DNA of 9,197 bases from contig WAQA01000112.1 in the NCBI GenBank assembly GCA_015520475.1, positions 1-9,197 of the forward strand, in the 5' to 3' direction. The notes beneath the pieces are model-generated. The model had not been told where the DNA came from and made no database searches. It saw only the letters and a program-made list of their open reading frames with translations. Source of the DNA: Candidatus Bathyarchaeota archaeon. Its GTDB lineage: Archaea > Thermoproteota > Bathyarchaeia > Bathyarchaeales > WAQA01. Made by a program: the position numbers and the translations under genes. Position 1 is the stretch's first letter. Every line of letters starts with the position of its first letter. This document shows positions 1 through 6,308 of the stretch, piece after piece.

Positions 1-1
1 G

Positions 2-517
2 GTTGTGGATCGCCTCGTCTCTTCAGGATTTAAGGTTGGAGGAATAATCACCTATGAGGTGAGGAGGGCCGGTGTCAGAGTGGGCTTTAAAGTGATGGAT
101 ATATCCAGTGGGGATGAGGGATGGCTTGCACATGTAGATCAGCCTGTTGGACCTAGGATCGGTAAGTATCGGGTTAACCTTAAAGATCTGAATAGGGTTG
201 CTGTTAAGGCAATCCTCAAATCGATACTAGACGCTGATCTGATAGTGATTGATGAGATAGGGCCTATGGAGTTATGCTCCGAATCCTTCAGGGACGCTGT
301 TCTCAAAGCCTTCAACAGCGGTAAACCGGTTCTGGGAACGGTTCATCGTAGATTGAAGAGATCCTTCCTGGCGGATGTAGATAAGAAGGAGATAGTTACT
401 GTTACATTCAGGAATAGGGATGTCCTCCCTGAAGAGATATCTGAGAAGATAATCGGTTCAAGGAGATGTCGACTTGGGGAGGACTATAGAATGGGTATGA
501 GGGAAGCCTATTGCTGA
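2..517 (+). CDS. THEP1-family nucleoside-triphosphatase, 5'-truncated by window edge
   Basis: The reading frame enters from the left edge, and 171 residues are visible. THEP1 proteins are small P-loop enzymes that hydrolyse NTPs in vitro; their cellular role is not settled. The Walker A loop, normally at the extreme N-terminus, lies outside the window. Visible features are a Walker B strand LIVIDEIGPMEL at about residues 80-91 (the family pattern is IDEIGxMEL), the RVGFKVMDISSG segment typical of the family near residues 26-37, GKYRVNL near 54-60, and the C-terminal FRNRDVLPEEI. THEP1 proteins are usually about 175-190 residues, so only some 10-20 residues should be missing. The stop overlaps the rnhB start by 7 bases (TTGCTGA), which suggests translational coupling. 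An internal GTG at position 5 is open but would leave out the P-loop, so it is not the true start. The family call is confident; the biological role is not. Confidence 0.88.
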   Translation, partial: VVDRLVSSGFKVGGIITYEVRRAGVRVGFKVMDISSGDEGWLAHVDQPVGPRIGKYRVNLKDLNRVAVKAILKSILDADLIVIDEIGPMELCSESFRDAVLKAFNSGKPVLGTVHRRLKRSFLADVDKKEIVTVTFRNRDVLPEEISEKIIGSRRCRLGEDYRMGMREAYC

Positions 518-1173
518 TAGCTGGGATAGACGATGCTGGTAGAGGCGCGATAATAGGCCCATTAATAATTGCCGGGGTCCTATTCAGGGAAGAAGACCTC
601 CACATACTTGAAGATTTGAAGGTTAAGGACTCGAAGCTCCTCTCACCATCCAGGAGGGAACGCTTCGCTGATGAGATTAAGAAGGCAGCCTTAAAGTTTC
701 ATATTGTCGAGTTTGAACCTGAAAGGATAGATGATGTTGTTAATAGGGGTAGGCGTCTCCACCGTCTAAACTGGCTTGAAGCGTATGGTATGGCTGAGGT
801 CATAATTAACCTGAAACCTGACATCGCCATAGTTGACGCTTCAGACGTTATCGCTGAGAGGTTCAAGGATCAAATCTTAGGGATGGTACCCTTCAACGTT
901 AAGGTTATATCGGAGCATAAAGCCGACAGGAAATATCCTGTTGTCTCAGCCGCCTCAATCATCGCTAAGGTTGAGAGGGACAGGAGGATCGCCGAGTTAA
1001 GGAGGAGGTATGGCGAGTTAGGATCCGGATACGCCTCTGACAGGAGAACCATGAAGTTTCTGGAGAGATGGGTGATAGAGAATAAGGCTCTACCGGACTT
1101 TGTTAGGAGATCCTGGAAACCGGCGAAGAAGATGATGAAAAACGTTAAATCCGCCCAGATGAAGATTCAGTAA
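511..1173 (+). CDS. rnhB: Ribonuclease HII
   Basis: A 220-residue protein, the usual length for archaeal RNase HII, which cuts RNA in RNA-DNA hybrids and 5' of single ribonucleotides embedded in DNA. The N-terminal strand carries GIDDAGRG (residues 5-12), followed by IGPLIIAGV. IVDASDV gives the third acidic residue (D109). EHKADRKYPVVSAASIIAK (135-153) gives the fourth (D139). GSGYASD (171-177) contains the Tyr that in characterised enzymes packs against the ribonucleotide-DNA junction. Most family members read DEAGRG; here the second acid is Asp (D8). The TTG start at 511 is the only initiation codon that gives a normal N-terminus, because the frame is closed by TAG at 487-489. It has GAGGG at 499-503 as ribosome-binding site. 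The C-terminal tail is Lys-rich with several Met. The gene overlaps the THEP1 gene by 7 bases. The identification is firm. Confidence 0.96.
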   Translation: MLIAGIDDAGRGAIIGPLIIAGVLFREEDLHILEDLKVKDSKLLSPSRRERFADEIKKAALKFHIVEFEPERIDDVVNRGRRLHRLNWLEAYGMAEVIINLKPDIAIVDASDVIAERFKDQILGMVPFNVKVISEHKADRKYPVVSAASIIAKVERDRRIAELRRRYGELGSGYASDRRTMKFLERWVIENKALPDFVRRSWKPAKKMMKNVKSAQMKIQ

Positions 1174-1198
1174 CCGGTTGATTGAGGGGATGATTGGG

Positions 1199-1954
1199 AT
1201 GGGTAAGCATAGGATTGGAGCTCAACTTATAATTTGGGGGAAGAGGAAGGCTGAGGATCCCCTCAGCGTACTCGATGAGGTCTCATCCTTAAATTATGAG
1301 GGTATAGAGACTGACAAGTCATTATTCGAGGATATGCAGAATCCAAGAGAGGTTCTCTCATCACGAAATCTAAAGCTGGCCGGTCTACATACAGGCTTCA
1401 ACATAAACGAGGAGACGGTGGATTCAATCTTAAACTTGATGTTGGAGTTGGATGGTCACTACTTAATCTTCAGCGGCGCCGGCGGTGAAGGGAATACTGA
1501 GGAGGAGTATAGAAGGAACGCTAAGGTTCTAGAGGAGATTGGGAGGAGAGCCGTCGACTTCGATGTTAAAGTCTGCTATCACAATCACTGGCAGGAAATA
1601 ATCAATGATGCCTTAGGAATCAAGATAATATGTGAAGAGACGGATCCAGAGTATGTCTCTCTATGCGTTGACACGTACTGGGTCTGGTTCGGCGGCCTAT
1701 CACCTAAAGAATTCATGGAGGAGAATCTGGATCGCATAGTCTACATCCACCTTAAAGATGGAACGAAAAGTAAGGATGGAAGATATGTATTCTGCGAGTT
1801 GGGATCCGGAGCCCTAAACTTCCATGAAGTGATGGATGTGCTGATGCCTACGGAGATTGAATGGTTCATTGTAGAGCAGGATAGAACCGAGAGGACGCCG
1901 TTGGAGAGCATGAGGATCAGCAGGAAATATTTACAGGAGAACTTCAATCTCTAA
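1199..1954 (+). CDS. Sugar phosphate isomerase/epimerase-like TIM-barrel protein (AP endonuclease 2 family)
   Basis: A 251-residue protein of the xylose isomerase-like TIM-barrel superfamily (AP_endonuc_2 fold), which includes inosose dehydratase, sugar epimerases and related metal-dependent enzymes. Recognisable blocks, numbered from ATG 1199, are HTGF (64-67), YHNHWQE (127-133), CVDTYWVWFGG (156-166), YIHLKDG (182-188), ELGSGALNF (200-208) and IVEQD (224-228). The E133, D158, H184 and E226 positions are candidate divalent-metal ligands by analogy with the family. The YHNH...VD.YW...HLKDG pattern resembles IolE-like proteins, but the substrate cannot be read from sequence. I chose ATG 1199 because GAGGGG at 1184-1189 lies about 9 bases upstream. 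TTG 1178 and ATG 1190 are in frame but have no usable ribosome-binding site. The gene begins 25 bases after rnhB and has no visible promoter of its own, so it is probably in the same operon, although no pathway link to RNase HII is evident. Confidence 0.83.
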   Translation: MGKHRIGAQLIIWGKRKAEDPLSVLDEVSSLNYEGIETDKSLFEDMQNPREVLSSRNLKLAGLHTGFNINEETVDSILNLMLELDGHYLIFSGAGGEGNTEEEYRRNAKVLEEIGRRAVDFDVKVCYHNHWQEIINDALGIKIICEETDPEYVSLCVDTYWVWFGGLSPKEFMEENLDRIVYIHLKDGTKSKDGRYVFCELGSGALNFHEVMDVLMPTEIEWFIVEQDRTERTPLESMRISRKYLQENFNL

Positions 1955-1970
1955 TTATCCTCCACCCATC

Positions 1971-2066
1971 TCATCCATCCTCAGTTTCTATTAGAATATA
2001 GGGCTTATGTTTCTGTTCATGGAATATTTCTTTCTTGTCGATAAGCTTAGACTCGTCAACGATCAA
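1971..2066 (-). CDS. Possible 31-codon small ORF downstream of flpA (doubtful)
   Basis: A minus-strand frame begins at TTG 2066, 26 bases beyond the flpA stop, and ends at TGA 1971-1973. It would be the third gene of the nop5-flpA transcript. Its residues look protein-like and charged (starting IVDESKLIDKKEIF and ending YILIETEDG), with no Cys and no membrane segment. Against it: the start is TTG, the only ribosome-binding-site candidate is a weak AGGAT at 2080-2076, and the frame is short enough to arise by chance. I recognise no family. It could also be a decayed gene end or untranslated 3' sequence. Confidence 0.2.
   Translation of the reverse strand: MIVDESKLIDKKEIFHEQKHKPYILIETEDG
2007..2036 (+). 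terminator. T-rich stretch, possible terminator of the THEP1-rnhB-isomerase operon
   Basis: About 50 bases after the isomerase stop codon the plus strand carries several short T tracts, ending in TATTTCTTTCTT at 2025-2036. No hairpin precedes them. Archaeal termination often occurs on U-rich tracts without a stem-loop, and the position before a convergent gene end is right, but no single long T run is present. Confidence 0.25.
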
Positions 2067-2092
2067 GGTTGGGAGATCCTGTTATGGAAGGG

Positions 2093-2788
2093 TTAAATTT
2101 CACTATACTGCGCCAGGATCATCGCATGCGCCTTGTCATACGGCTCTAAATGGACAGTATCAAATATCTTGAAGCCTCTCCTCCTCAGAACTTCAGCCTC
2201 CCTCTTATATATGTAGCCTGGCTCTTTCGTGACGTCTATGCTTCTAGCCTTAACGGCCAGCATGATCCATCCCCCCTCCTTAAGGAACAATTCAGCGTTG
2301 TCAGCGAGTATCTTAGCCTGCTCAGGCTGCGCTATGTCACAGTATATCTCATCAACCTCCTCAACTATCGCCATGTACCTATCTGGGAATCTAGCGTCAG
2401 CCATTATAGGTAGAACGTTCATCCTATACTCTGAGACATTGTTTATAAGTTCTCTTATGGCTCTCGAGGCGAACTCAACAGAGTAGACGCGTCCACCCTC
2501 ACCGACTATGTCTGAGACGTGGCTTACGGTTGTCCCTGAAGCAGCGCCTAAATAGAGGACTTTATGGTTGGATGTGATTGGAACCTTCTTTATACCCTTA
2601 AGGATCGCAGCTGCAAGTTTGCTCCTGTATGGATCCCAGATTCGATACTCCTCCCCTCCAAACTTGATAAGCCTCTCACCATAAAAGTTTCTTCCGGGAG
2701 TGAGGTTTCTGGTGGCCAGCCTTGACGATCCATCCTCAAGCGTAACAAGATAGACTCCTCGGAACCCCCTATACTCTTCAACCTTCAC
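2093..2788 (-). CDS. flpA: Fibrillarin-like rRNA/tRNA 2'-O-methyltransferase
   Basis: Archaeal fibrillarin, 231 residues, the catalytic subunit of box C/D ribonucleoprotein, which transfers a methyl group from S-adenosylmethionine to ribose 2'-OH at guide-selected sites in rRNA and tRNA. The Rossmann-type methyltransferase domain contains the SAM loop LYLGAASGTTVSHVSD (residues 78-93), the acidic residue of VEFASRA (E105) and MADAR (D131). The family's K-D-K-H set is seen as K57 in YRSKLAAA, D151 in DIAQPEQ, K180 in VKARSID and H221 in DKAHAM. The GTG start at 2788 overlaps the nop5 stop (GTGA), and GAGGAG at 2800-2795 lies 6 bases upstream inside the nop5 coding end. Nop5 is the direct binding partner of fibrillarin, so co-translation fits complex assembly. 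L7Ae, the third core protein, is not in the window. Identification is firm. Confidence 0.97.
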   Translation of the reverse strand: MKVEEYRGFRGVYLVTLEDGSSRLATRNLTPGRNFYGERLIKFGGEEYRIWDPYRSKLAAAILKGIKKVPITSNHKVLYLGAASGTTVSHVSDIVGEGGRVYSVEFASRAIRELINNVSEYRMNVLPIMADARFPDRYMAIVEEVDEIYCDIAQPEQAKILADNAELFLKEGGWIMLAVKARSIDVTKEPGYIYKREAEVLRRRGFKIFDTVHLEPYDKAHAMILAQYSEI

Positions 2789-3987
2789 TTTAGTCTCCTC
2801 CTACCTCCCCTCTTAGATGTCTTCTTCACCTTCTTAGGTTTATGGGTGGTCTTCTTTATCTCTTCAATCCGCTCCTCAAGATCCTTCTTCAAGCTGTCAC
2901 CTACATACTTTCCGCTGAAGGCATCTATTCTTGAGGCTATAGCCAGTTTACCTGCTATCGCCCTCGCTATCTTCCCCCTCAACCATCTCTTAGCCTCTCT
3001 GATGTATCGGTGCTGGAATATTACGCCGTGTTTAGGCGGTCTAGTTCCAGTTCTTAATGATCTGAAGAGTGCCTTCTCAGCCCCTAACACTTGAATCGTG
3101 CTCGCCGGCATCTTCGCTAGACTGTTCAGTCCGCCAGCCAGGGCTATCAGCCTGGCTCCAAGGGTTGATCCCGCCAATGCCTTTATGTTCGGGGCGATCT
3201 CATCCATCAGATTGTCCAGGTACCTCTCAAGCGAGGCTCGTGTATTATAGAGGCTTAGAATATTCTCGCACATATACTGTATCTGTTTTATGTCGTCGCT
3301 GAAGAGCTCAGCCCCTATAGATCTCTCGGAGGCCCTATAGATCTTCTCAGCCTTACTCTCCGGTAATCCCTCCCTAACCAGATTATCAACTGTAAAGTTT
3401 CTCTTCTCACCTAGGTTCTTCACCAGTCTAGCGTATGTCTCATGCTTCTCAAGAATCCTATTCAATTCTGGAAAGTGGAGGCTATACCATTCTCTTACCC
3501 GATTAATGAATAGGTTTACGGTTTTGTCTATGTCGTCTACCGCTTGGATCGCCTGCACAATCAGTAGATCCCTGTTCTCAGATGCTCTATGCACCTTTAT
3601 CCTAGCCAGCTCCACAGTTACATCATGCATTAACCTGCTGATCTCTTCCGAGTCATCTGCGAATCCCACATCTAAAGCGTAATCGGAGATCCTAGATCTG
3701 AAGAGCTCCCCTGCCTTCAGAGGCCTCTTCACGTAAACTTCCAATCCAAACTTCTCATTAACTGCCCTGGCGGTCTCCACCCTCTCGAATATGAAGAGGC
3801 TGAACCCTCTCCCCTTCAACCTCTCTAGTAAATCTGCAAGTTCACCTACGATTCTTCCATCCTCTATCATAGATAGTTTCTCAGCGATGTCTCGGGGCTT
3901 CTTTGGAAATAACTCCTTATCAATTAATTCGCAGTCATCGTTAAAGCCGAAGAATCCCATAAAAGACTCGATTATGTTTATCCTCAA
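2785..3987 (-). CDS. nop5: Nop5 (Nop56/58-like) box C/D RNP scaffold protein
   Basis: Archaeal Nop5, about 400 residues from the chosen start, bridges fibrillarin to the L7Ae-bound K-turn of C/D guide RNAs. The N-terminal domain (to about residue 110) binds fibrillarin. A central helical region follows, including AIQAVDDIDKTVNLF and VREWYSLHFPEL (about 146-175) and the coiled-coil segment. The Nop domain then holds LAGSTLGARLIALAGG, the signature GAEKALFRSL (302-311) and PKHGVIFQH (318-326). The end is a Lys/Arg-rich tail finishing RGGRRRLK. I chose TTG 3987 because GGGAGGA (4000-3994) lies 6 bases upstream and the resulting N-terminus, RINIIESFMGFFGF, matches the usual short strand start of Nop5. 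The longer ATG at 4011 (408 residues) has no ribosome-binding site and adds MRRMGGQL, which is the Shine-Dalgarno region read as protein. It is the first gene of the nop5-flpA operon. Confidence 0.95.
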   Translation of the reverse strand: MRINIIESFMGFFGFNDDCELIDKELFPKKPRDIAEKLSMIEDGRIVGELADLLERLKGRGFSLFIFERVETARAVNEKFGLEVYVKRPLKAGELFRSRISDYALDVGFADDSEEISRLMHDVTVELARIKVHRASENRDLLIVQAIQAVDDIDKTVNLFINRVREWYSLHFPELNRILEKHETYARLVKNLGEKRNFTVDNLVREGLPESKAEKIYRASERSIGAELFSDDIKQIQYMCENILSLYNTRASLERYLDNLMDEIAPNIKALAGSTLGARLIALAGGLNSLAKMPASTIQVLGAEKALFRSLRTGTRPPKHGVIFQHRYIREAKRWLRGKIARAIAGKLAIASRIDAFSGKYVGDSLKKDLEERIEEIKKTTHKPKKVKKTSKRGGRRRLK

Positions 3988-4018
3988 TAATTGTCCTCCC
4001 ATTCTCCTCATACATTCA

Positions 4019-4031
4019 TAATATAATTATT
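4019..4031 (-). promoter_or_regulatory. AT-rich TATA-like box, possible nop5-flpA promoter
   Basis: On the minus strand AATAATTATATTA reads toward nop5. A start about 25 bases downstream would fall near the GGGAGGA ribosome-binding site at 4000-3994, giving a very short leader. The TATAAATATAAA element at 4056-4067 reads TTTATATTTATA on this strand and could serve instead, giving a leader of about 45 bases before TTG 3987. Which of the two is used cannot be decided from sequence. Confidence 0.4.
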
Positions 4032-4055
4032 CTACCTTATCCTTATTGTTAAATC

Positions 4056-4067
4056 TATAAATATAAA
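4056..4067 (+). promoter_or_regulatory. TATA box of pyrD-pyrK
   Basis: TATAAATATAAA stands about 30-41 bases before the pyrD GTG start in the divergent gap. It is a good archaeal box A, and it predicts a transcript start near 4085-4090 and so a short or nearly leaderless mRNA. The element is almost symmetrical and could bind TBP for the divergent nop5 direction as well. Confidence 0.5.
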
Positions 4068-4096
4068 GATGCTGAATTTAGAGGGTGAAGTGTTAA

Positions 4097-5026
4097 GTGG
4101 TGTTGATGAACGGTAAGAACCCCCTTGAAGTTGAGATTTCAGGGTTGAGGCTTCTCAATCCAACCATGCTTGCCTCTGGGATGCTTGGGTTAACGTCATG
4201 TATGATGCGGGAAGTCGCTAGGGCGGGGGCTGGAGCAATAGTTACGAAGTCAGTTGGGTTGAAGCCTAGGGATGGATATAAGAATCCAACGGTTGTCCAG
4301 GTTAGATGTGGATTAATAAATGCTATGGGCCTTCCAAATCCAGGGATCAGACTCTTCAGGGCGGAGATTGAGAGGTTAAGGGATCTGGATGTCCCGTTAA
4401 TCGTCAGCGTATACGGTTTCTCACCTGAAGAGTATGTTCAAGTTGCATGGGAAGCATGTAGAGCCGGGGCTGACGCCGTAGAATTGAACCTTTCATGTCC
4501 ACATGTTAAGGGGACAGGCTCAGAGATTGGGCAGGATCCAGACGTCGTCAGGGAGGTGGTGAGGGAGGTGAAGCATAGAATCGATAAGCCCCTCATCGTT
4601 AAACTCTCCCCGAACGTTACAAGCATATCTGAGGTGTCGAGGGCTGCTGCTGAGGCGGGAGCCGACGCCTTAACCGCCATAAACACTGTTAAGGCGATGG
4701 CGATAGATATTGAGACTGCACGTCCAATCCTGGCAAATAGGATAGGAGGCCTTTCAGGAGAAGCCATCAAACCTATAGCCGTCAGATGCATATACGAGAT
4801 TTATGAGGAGGTTGATGTTCCAATCATAGGATGCGGAGGAATCTCCGATTGGCGGGACGCTGTTGAGTTCATGTTGGCCGGTGCATCAGCAGTACAGGTT
4901 GGAACCGCAATCGCATATAAGGGACTTGGAATCTTCAAATCGATTACAGATGGAATTAAATATTACCTTGAAGAGAAAGGTTATGGTTGTGTAGGGGATA
5001 TTGTCGGCCTCGCTCATCAACGCTAA
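4097..5026 (+). CDS. pyrD: Dihydroorotate dehydrogenase, class 1B catalytic subunit
   Basis: A 309-residue FMN-dependent TIM barrel that oxidises dihydroorotate to orotate in pyrimidine synthesis. Conserved parts in order are TKSVGLKPRDG (50-60), NAMGLPNPG (75-83, substrate Asn), ELNLSCPHVKG (129-139) with catalytic Cys134, IVKLSPN (167-173), INT (195-197), NRIGGLSG (214-221) and IIGCGGISD (244-252) for the FMN phosphate. A Cys base is the mark of class 1 enzymes, as opposed to the Ser of class 2. The adjacent pyrK makes this the NAD-linked 1B type. I took GTG 4097 because GAGGGTGA (4081-4088) lies 8 bases upstream. ATG 4106, with a weak GGTG before it, would shorten the protein by three residues and is a reasonable alternative. 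The protein is cytoplasmic, normally as a PyrD2-PyrK2 heterotetramer. Identification is firm. Confidence 0.97.
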   Translation: MVLMNGKNPLEVEISGLRLLNPTMLASGMLGLTSCMMREVARAGAGAIVTKSVGLKPRDGYKNPTVVQVRCGLINAMGLPNPGIRLFRAEIERLRDLDVPLIVSVYGFSPEEYVQVAWEACRAGADAVELNLSCPHVKGTGSEIGQDPDVVREVVREVKHRIDKPLIVKLSPNVTSISEVSRAAAEAGADALTAINTVKAMAIDIETARPILANRIGGLSGEAIKPIAVRCIYEIYEEVDVPIIGCGGISDWRDAVEFMLAGASAVQVGTAIAYKGLGIFKSITDGIKYYLEEKGYGCVGDIVGLAHQR

Positions 5027-5030
5027 TCGG

Positions 5031-5837
5031 ATGCGCATCGTAAAGATAGAGCGGGTTGTGGATGAGAGCTCAAGAGCTAAATCCTTCTATTTTAGGGATG
5101 AGCTCTGCTCCAGGGCTGAGGCCGGCCAATTCATAATGGTGTGGATACCTGGAGTTGACGAGATACCTCTAAGCCTCTCATCAATCCAGCCTGAAAAGTC
5201 ACTCTCATCAGTAACTGTAGCCGAGGTCGGCGAGGCAACCAAAGCATTAAACAGGAAGAGGGAGGGTGACATGATAGGTGTCAGAGGACCATTCGGAAAC
5301 TCCTTCAAGATTATCCGTGGAAGAGTATTGATTGTCGGCGGAGGAGTCGGCTTAGCCCCATTAATGCCTCTAATCGAGAGATTAGCTGGGATACAGGATA
5401 CATCCGTAACCGTTCTGGCGGGGGCGAGAACAAAGCATGAACTAATCTTCCTAGATAGGCTTGAGGATGAGGCTGGAAAGGGCAGGATCGAATTGACAGT
5501 TCTCACTGAGGATGGAAGTTATGGAGGGAGAGGCCTCGTCACAGACCCGCTAGAGAACTTATTGTCTTCGGATAGAATCGACATGATCTATGGATGCGGC
5601 CCAGAAAAGATGATATCCAGATTATACTCGGTAGCTGAAAGATTTAATGTTCCATTACAGATATGTGTGGAGAGAATTATTAAGTGTAGCATCGGCATAT
5701 GTGGGAGCTGCGCTATAGGACGGTATAGAGTCTGCAGGGACGGACCCATCTTCACATCGGATAGGCTTCGTGAAGTGGAGGATGAGCTGGGAAAGTTTAA
5801 ACGTGGATTCGATGGCCATCCAATCCCTATAACATGA
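5031..5837 (+). CDS. pyrK: Dihydroorotate dehydrogenase electron-transfer subunit
   Basis: A 268-residue ferredoxin-reductase-type subunit that carries FAD and a [2Fe-2S] cluster and passes electrons from PyrD to NAD+. The N-terminal beta-barrel has the FAD-side PLSLSS (46-51) and RGPFGNSF (85-92). The nucleotide domain has VGGGVGLAPL (102-111) and YGCGPEKM (187-194). The C-terminal cluster motif KCSIGICGSCAIGRYRVC supplies C219, C224, C227 and C235, with spacing CX4CX2CX7C. The last loop is shorter than in the Lactococcus subunit. Start choice is uncertain. ATG 5031 lies 4 bases after the pyrD stop and gives the expected MRIVKIERV first strand, but has no Shine-Dalgarno sequence. TTG 5001 overlaps pyrD by 26 bases, with AGGGG only 3 bases upstream, and adds ten unconserved-looking residues. 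It is certainly co-transcribed with pyrD. Confidence 0.95.
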   Translation: MRIVKIERVVDESSRAKSFYFRDELCSRAEAGQFIMVWIPGVDEIPLSLSSIQPEKSLSSVTVAEVGEATKALNRKREGDMIGVRGPFGNSFKIIRGRVLIVGGGVGLAPLMPLIERLAGIQDTSVTVLAGARTKHELIFLDRLEDEAGKGRIELTVLTEDGSYGGRGLVTDPLENLLSSDRIDMIYGCGPEKMISRLYSVAERFNVPLQICVERIIKCSIGICGSCAIGRYRVCRDGPIFTSDRLREVEDELGKFKRGFDGHPIPIT

Positions 5838-5888
5838 ATCCGTCAGACACTCTAGATCTCCATCTGCCGGTTGATGGGGTATTCTCTG

Positions 5889-6308
5889 CTACTCCTCCTC
5901 TGGCACGGCTAGAACGGCTGTGCCAGTAGCTGACACAACAATCACTCCTGTGCCAAGCCCCAGATCCGAAGTTTCCATGTCTAAACCTACAATAGCATTC
6001 GCCCCCATAGCCGCAGCCTTACTCTTCATCCTCTCCACAGCCTCCATCCTAGCCTTCTCCAACTCTTCAGTGAACGCTGTTATCTCACCCCCCAATATCG
6101 TCTGCAGCCCAGCTATGAACTTTCCAAGCATACCCCTAGTTCTAGGGGTTATCCCAGTAACTATGCCGAAGACCTTCACTATCCTATGCCCTGGAATATT
6201 AGGGGTTGTCACAATCATGAATCTGTCAGAGGCTGAGATTGGATATCCACATTGTGGACAGAACTTCGCATCATCCGAGACTTCAGAGTTACATCTTACA
6301 CACTTCAT
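5889..6308 (-). CDS. Zinc-ribbon plus YbjQ-like (heavy-metal-binding DUF74) protein
   Basis: A 139-residue protein in two parts. The N-terminal 25 residues form a zinc ribbon, with CVRC (C3, C6) and CPQC (C17, C20) typical of short archaeal zinc_ribbon domains. From about residue 31 the sequence follows the YbjQ/UPF0145 family: IVTTPNIPGHRIVKVFG, then GITPRTRG, a helix EELEKARMEAVERMKSKAAA, GANAIVGLDMETS and a C-terminal strand with ATGTAV. YbjQ proteins are small oligomers of unproven function, annotated as heavy-metal binding by fold. No signal peptide or membrane segment is seen. The ATG at 6308 is preceded by a weak GGGAT. The gene is convergent with pyrK across 51 bases, with no T-run terminator visible, and divergent from the GlmU-like gene. 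The domain call is good; function is unknown. Confidence 0.85.
   Translation of the reverse strand: MKCVRCNSEVSDDAKFCPQCGYPISASDRFMIVTTPNIPGHRIVKVFGIVTGITPRTRGMLGKFIAGLQTILGGEITAFTEELEKARMEAVERMKSKAAAMGANAIVGLDMETSDLGLGTGVIVVSATGTAVLAVPEEE

Noticed and set aside
1132..1175. ATGATGA resembling a box C of a C/D guide RNA, at the end of rnhB
   Set aside because: No CTGA box D or D' follows at a suitable distance, and the bases encode the Lys/Met tail of RNase HII.
5087..5506. A 139-codon minus-strand frame opposite pyrK, and similar long antisense frames at 8133-8561, 4438-4791 and 6948-7322
   Set aside because: Each lies wholly or almost wholly within a firmly identified gene on the other strand and shows low-complexity Ser/Pro/Leu-rich composition without family motifs.
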